Shown one piece after another: positions 60,757 through 64,000 of a stretch of 64,000 nt of DNA; position 1 is the stretch's first letter; every line of letters starts with the position of its first letter. Source of the stretch: Himantopus leucocephalus (lineage: Eukaryota; Chordata; Aves; Charadriiformes; Recurvirostridae); contig RSEF01000020.1 in assembly GCA_003993805.1 (NCBI GenBank), forward strand, positions 8,353,474 to 8,417,473, read 5' to 3'. The notes under the pieces were generated by a model. That model saw nothing but the letters and a program-made list of their open reading frames with translations, was not told the DNA's origin and did no database searches. The translations under genes and the position numbers were made by a program.

Positions 60757-63553
60757 CTGCGGGAAGAAAATAAAAGGGAAAAACTGTTAGGGAAAAAAAG
60801 ACAGCAGGGGATTATGATTCTATGATTATGGAGGCAAAATGAACACAGTTCCTCTAGGCAGAGCAATGGGAAAACACAGCAAAACTCAAAATATTCTACA
60901 TCAGGGCCTGGCCTTTAACCTTGTTTATATATATATGGAGAAAGAGAGAATTTATGTTTATGCAAACATAAAGGTTGTTCCTTAGCTTGCCCATCACAAA
61001 AATGAAAATACTGTCTTTCATCATCAAACATCTTCATGATTGCTTTCTCTTGACTAACTCACCTGGCACCTTACTAAATGAAATACAGGGGAGCATCATG
61101 TTCTGCAAGTTTCTCTTTAAAAACAGACATCAAAACACTATTTTTTTTAAACAGTGCTTTTACTGCAACATACACCTTGTTATAAAATACCAAAAGATAT
61201 CTGCAGTACCAAATTTTGTACCTGAAACTCAAAATACACAGAGCAAAAATATATATCTCAACCTGAGATTTTGGCTTTTGAACTCTTTAGGGAAACACAA
61301 AGAGTTTTCATGAAGTTTTGCAGTTTGCCTTTCAGAAATTCCCTTGATGAATCCTCTAATATGCCACAGGACAGAAGGTGAAACCAGAGCGGAAAAGGCT
61401 GGAACACGAAGCTGGAACGTGAGGCACCATGGTTATGAGCACTCTCCATTTAAAAGCCTCAGGTAAGGGGGTGTTTTAGAAAACAGCACACGACTGCTAC
61501 TTTCAATTATCTGCTGCCATGTAAATCCCAGGCCATGGATGCCAGATGGAGCTGGGACAAAGGGAACGCTTGACGCAAAATGAGAAATGTCCCTGAAAAT
61601 CAAGGACACTTGACAAGATGGGCTATTTCATAAACGGTTTTCTAGGTCATCGGTATAATAGAATCTAGCAGATCATTATATTGAGGCTTCGTTAAAGCCT
61701 TGCTATTCTTGCCATCAATGCCATCTCATACCTCATCAGAAAAGCAGGGCTTCCAATTTTCCATACCTAACTTTTGTCAAATGTGTAAAAATCTTAACGG
61801 GGGTGACTCACCCTCCCCAAGGCACTTGAGACTCCTAAGTCTACCGGAGTTTCAATGCCATTCTTCATGATCAAGACATACATGACAGGAAGAGCACCCA
61901 AACCTGTGACCTTGATTGCTATTGGACTGCTGAAGCCAGGAGTTAAAACACAAAGACTTGCCAGGTGCCATGACCTCCATTATTCAACCTAATGCATAGT
62001 TTTACACATACATGCCATAATTCCGGTAGCATTGGGTATAAAACTAATGAAGGGATCTATGGAAATCAGTTAAGAAACCAATTACTGAAACTTAAGCCTC
62101 AAAACCATCTCTTTGAGTTTGACCAGCCCCTGGCTGTGCAGCGATGCCCTGCATCCAGGATTATCTGGCTTATGCCTACAAGCTATACACACCTCTTGCC
62201 CTTCCCCTTCTAGAAACCAACCGGCTTTCCAAATCCAAAGAATTGCTCAGAATTGAAGCATGATGAAGAAAAGAAAAAAAAAAAAAAAAGAAATCCCCTC
62301 CAAAGTCATACAAAGAGGCTATAAACTTGCCCATTTACCAGGTATCTGACTTTCTTGCTTGGGAGTCAGGGAGCTCCTGCTGAACCTTGCCCACACCCCA
62401 GGGTCCCTCTCGCTGACATCCCTGGCAGTTCTCACCTCCTTCCCAGGCTGAAGACCCTTGGGTTGCTCATAGCTCTTTGATCTGGCAATGCTCAGCTTAG
62501 ACAAAGCATATCAGAGTCAGGGTAAGGATCCCTGACACTGGCAGTTTGCACTTCTGCTTTGAAGACTTTTTGCCTAGAATTTCCAGCCTAGGATTCCTGC
62601 TGTCTTGTTGTTCTCTTTTTTGTTTGTTTTTCTCCCCAAGTCCCAGCCAAATGCAGTTATTCGTAATACAATAAACATTCACTCCTGCAAGGTCAGACCA
62701 TTTCTCTTAATAATTTGGTTATATATCAATATCTGAGTCTTTTACTACACATCCAACAGATTTCCCAGCATTATTACATATCACCTCCACTTCTTAAAAA
62801 AGTTACTTTATAAAACGTACAGCATTTAGTATTTCTCCTATTGTCTTTTCAGCTATCATAGCCAAACAGCTATATTAAATTCCGCAAGGTGACTCATCAG
62901 AGTTATGGGAGTACAGTTTTCTACTTGAAAGTTCACAGGACTTTTCTACTGTGGTCTGAACACCTGTGGATTTCCTCAATAAGCCGCTTGAAAACTTATT
63001 CTGATATGTTCTTTGTTGGGTATGAACCAAAATTTTCTCATCTAATCTGCTTCACTCTTCCCTCGTGGCTTCCCTCAATACATGTTAAAATGGAAGTTTT
63101 GTTTATCATCATTTTAAATAGACAGGAAAATGCATTACTGCCACAATATCTGTGCTCTAATATTTGCTTCTTAACAACATTTTATAAACCCGTTAATTCA
63201 ACATTTCTCGCTAATCCATTTCATAGTTTGCTTTATAGCAGCATATGAGAACATATGCTCATTAAATTTAATAAGGGACTTTACCGGAACTTTAATTTAA
63301 AACATGTCATCATTCCCTTTGCTCCATTTTGGTCAAGTTGTGCAGAAATCCTCTACAAATACTATCAGTCTCTTTACTAAGTGAGTTGGATTTTAAGAAG
63401 TTATGTGGTTTCTGGCTGTCCTTGCACAGTTCCCAGAGGCGTCTGTCAAGAAATGACATACCCACTCCCGCCTGCCCTGCGGAGCCCACACTGTGCCATT
63501 TGTTACTGAAAAAAAAATGAACCCAAAGCAAGACTTCATAGGAGGTGATTTAC

Positions 63554-63610
63554 CTTCGGTTTTAGATGGAATGAATCCTCGTATTGAAGGGAATTTAGAT
63601 GCCACAGGAG
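63554..63610 (-). CDS. COL20A1: COL20A1 exon: short linker after the last FN3 domain
   Basis: A 57-nt exon encoding (A)PVASKFPSIRGFIPSKTE, with acceptor TTTCTGTTTCAG and donor GAAG|GTAAAT. It is phase 1 at both ends and so fits exactly between the FN3 exon and the next one. It is proline/serine-containing and shows no domain signature. Confidence 0.75.
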
Positions 63611-63910
63611 CTGAAACAGAAAGCAATGCACACGTGAGCTCTGTTATTCAGGACGGCGATGCCTGGCTCGAGACCCAGGCGGTCACCAGCCCTTCCCAGT
63701 CATCCTGGAATTGCAAATCATGCACAGGAGTGCAGAAGTTGAGGCAGAATTTTCCCTTCTCAAGACTTAGTAGTCTGCCCTGATGAGCAAAACCCTGGCC
63801 TTGGCCACAGCCCCGTGCGAGCAAGGACATCACCGCTCCGATAGAGATTGCCTCAGGACTGATGGATGGAAAGTTATGAAGAACATGCACATTCTGACTG
63901 ATACACTTAC

Positions 63911-64000
63911 CCGTCCGTCCCGTTGTGGATGTGCTCTCACTCTCTCCCGTGTAGTGGATGGCAGAAATGACCACCTTGTAGGCTCGATCAGGCAGCAGCG
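63911..64000 (-). CDS. COL20A1: COL20A1 exon: C-terminal end of a fibronectin type III domain (partial)
   Basis: Read on the - strand the 90 bases visible encode LLPDRAYKVVISAIHYTGES and ESTSTTGRT, the F and G strands of an FN3 fold (L-PD-x-Y-x-V-x-I-x-A). The donor is ACGG|GTAAGT (GT at 63910-63909), leaving phase 1. The exon continues past the right edge of the window, so its acceptor is not seen. Confidence 0.85.

Larger units (their letters stand above)
55475..63910 (-). other. COL20A1: COL20A1 introns in the TSPN/FN3 part (55.5-63.9 kb)
   Basis: The introns are 55475-56247, 56358-56745, 56889-58616, 58756-60717, 60757-63553 and 63611-63910. They carry a homopolymer with a single N (59640-59662), an A-tract near 62.27 kb and short AT repeats near 60.93 kb. 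No further exon or clear transposon was recognised. Confidence 0.75.
45708..64000 (-). other. COL20A1: COL20A1 gene, 3' part (FACIT collagen XX alpha-1 chain), 5'-truncated by the window edge
   Basis: Seventeen exons on the - strand with consistent phases and GT-AG borders encode, in order: the end of an FN3 domain, a linker, a TSPN/laminin-G-like domain, a COL2 Gly-X-Y helix, the NC2 hinge, a COL1 helix and a Cys-containing NC1. An eighteenth, terminal exon is tentative. This is the C-terminal architecture of FACIT collagens XII, XIV and XX, extracellular fibril-associated proteins. COL20A1 is chosen because it neighbours CHRNA4 tail to tail in vertebrates and because the exons match remembered collagen XX sequence (for example SFHKV, LATIYQLVSQAC, KFDSF). 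The segment between the TSPN domain and COL2 is missing, probably in the 54804-54903 gap. The N-terminal FN3 repeats and VWA domain lie beyond 64,000. Confidence 0.9.

Noticed and set aside
60815..60832. ATTATGATTCTATGATTATG resembling the CR1 terminal repeat
   Set aside because: Only the short terminal octamer is present, without the preceding CCCTTCCAACC block; too little to call.

Overview
The window is vertebrate nuclear DNA, almost certainly from a bird. It carries two split protein-coding genes with GT-AG introns, several CR1 LINE 3' ends (the dominant avian interspersed repeat), one old MIR/CORE-SINE copy, and 100-N and single-N scaffold gaps. There is no operon, CRISPR array, tRNA or rRNA. 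I found no previously undescribed system; the points of real interest are gene-structure details, repeats and assembly defects.

Layout. Positions 1-15,561 are the 5' flank of CHRNA4: no coding exon, some homeodomain-type TAATTA motifs, a duplicated 129-bp block around a single N, and a CAG-rich putative 5'UTR/promoter. Positions 15,562-37,592 on the + strand hold the complete CHRNA4 coding sequence (neuronal nicotinic acetylcholine receptor alpha-4): six exons, 1,875 nt including the stop, 624 residues. Its 3'UTR runs to about 38.06 kb, with a proximal ATTAAA and a distal AATAAA. Positions about 38.06-45.7 kb are intergenic. From about 45.7 kb to the right edge the - strand carries the 3' part of COL20A1 (collagen XX alpha-1, a FACIT collagen). 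Read 5' to 3' it encodes the end of a fibronectin III domain, a short linker, a TSPN/laminin-G-like domain, the COL2 triple helix, the NC2 hinge, the COL1 triple helix and a cysteine-containing NC1 tail. The gene continues beyond position 64,000.

The two genes are convergent (tail to tail), as I recall for the COL20A1-CHRNA4 pair on human 20q13.33, and this supports calling the collagen COL20A1 rather than COL12A1 or COL14A1. They do not obviously work together: CHRNA4 is a synaptic ion-channel subunit and COL20A1 an extracellular-matrix protein.

Quality limits. Four runs of exactly 100 N are gap placeholders of unknown true size. The one at 54,804-54,903 probably hides the COL20A1 exon or exons joining the TSPN domain to the collagen domain; the one at 19,057-19,156 sits inside a CR1 element. 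Three single-N sites are flanked by near-identical direct repeats and look like unmerged contig overlaps. Exon limits were read by eye from splice signals, phase continuity and recalled family protein sequence, without any alignment software.
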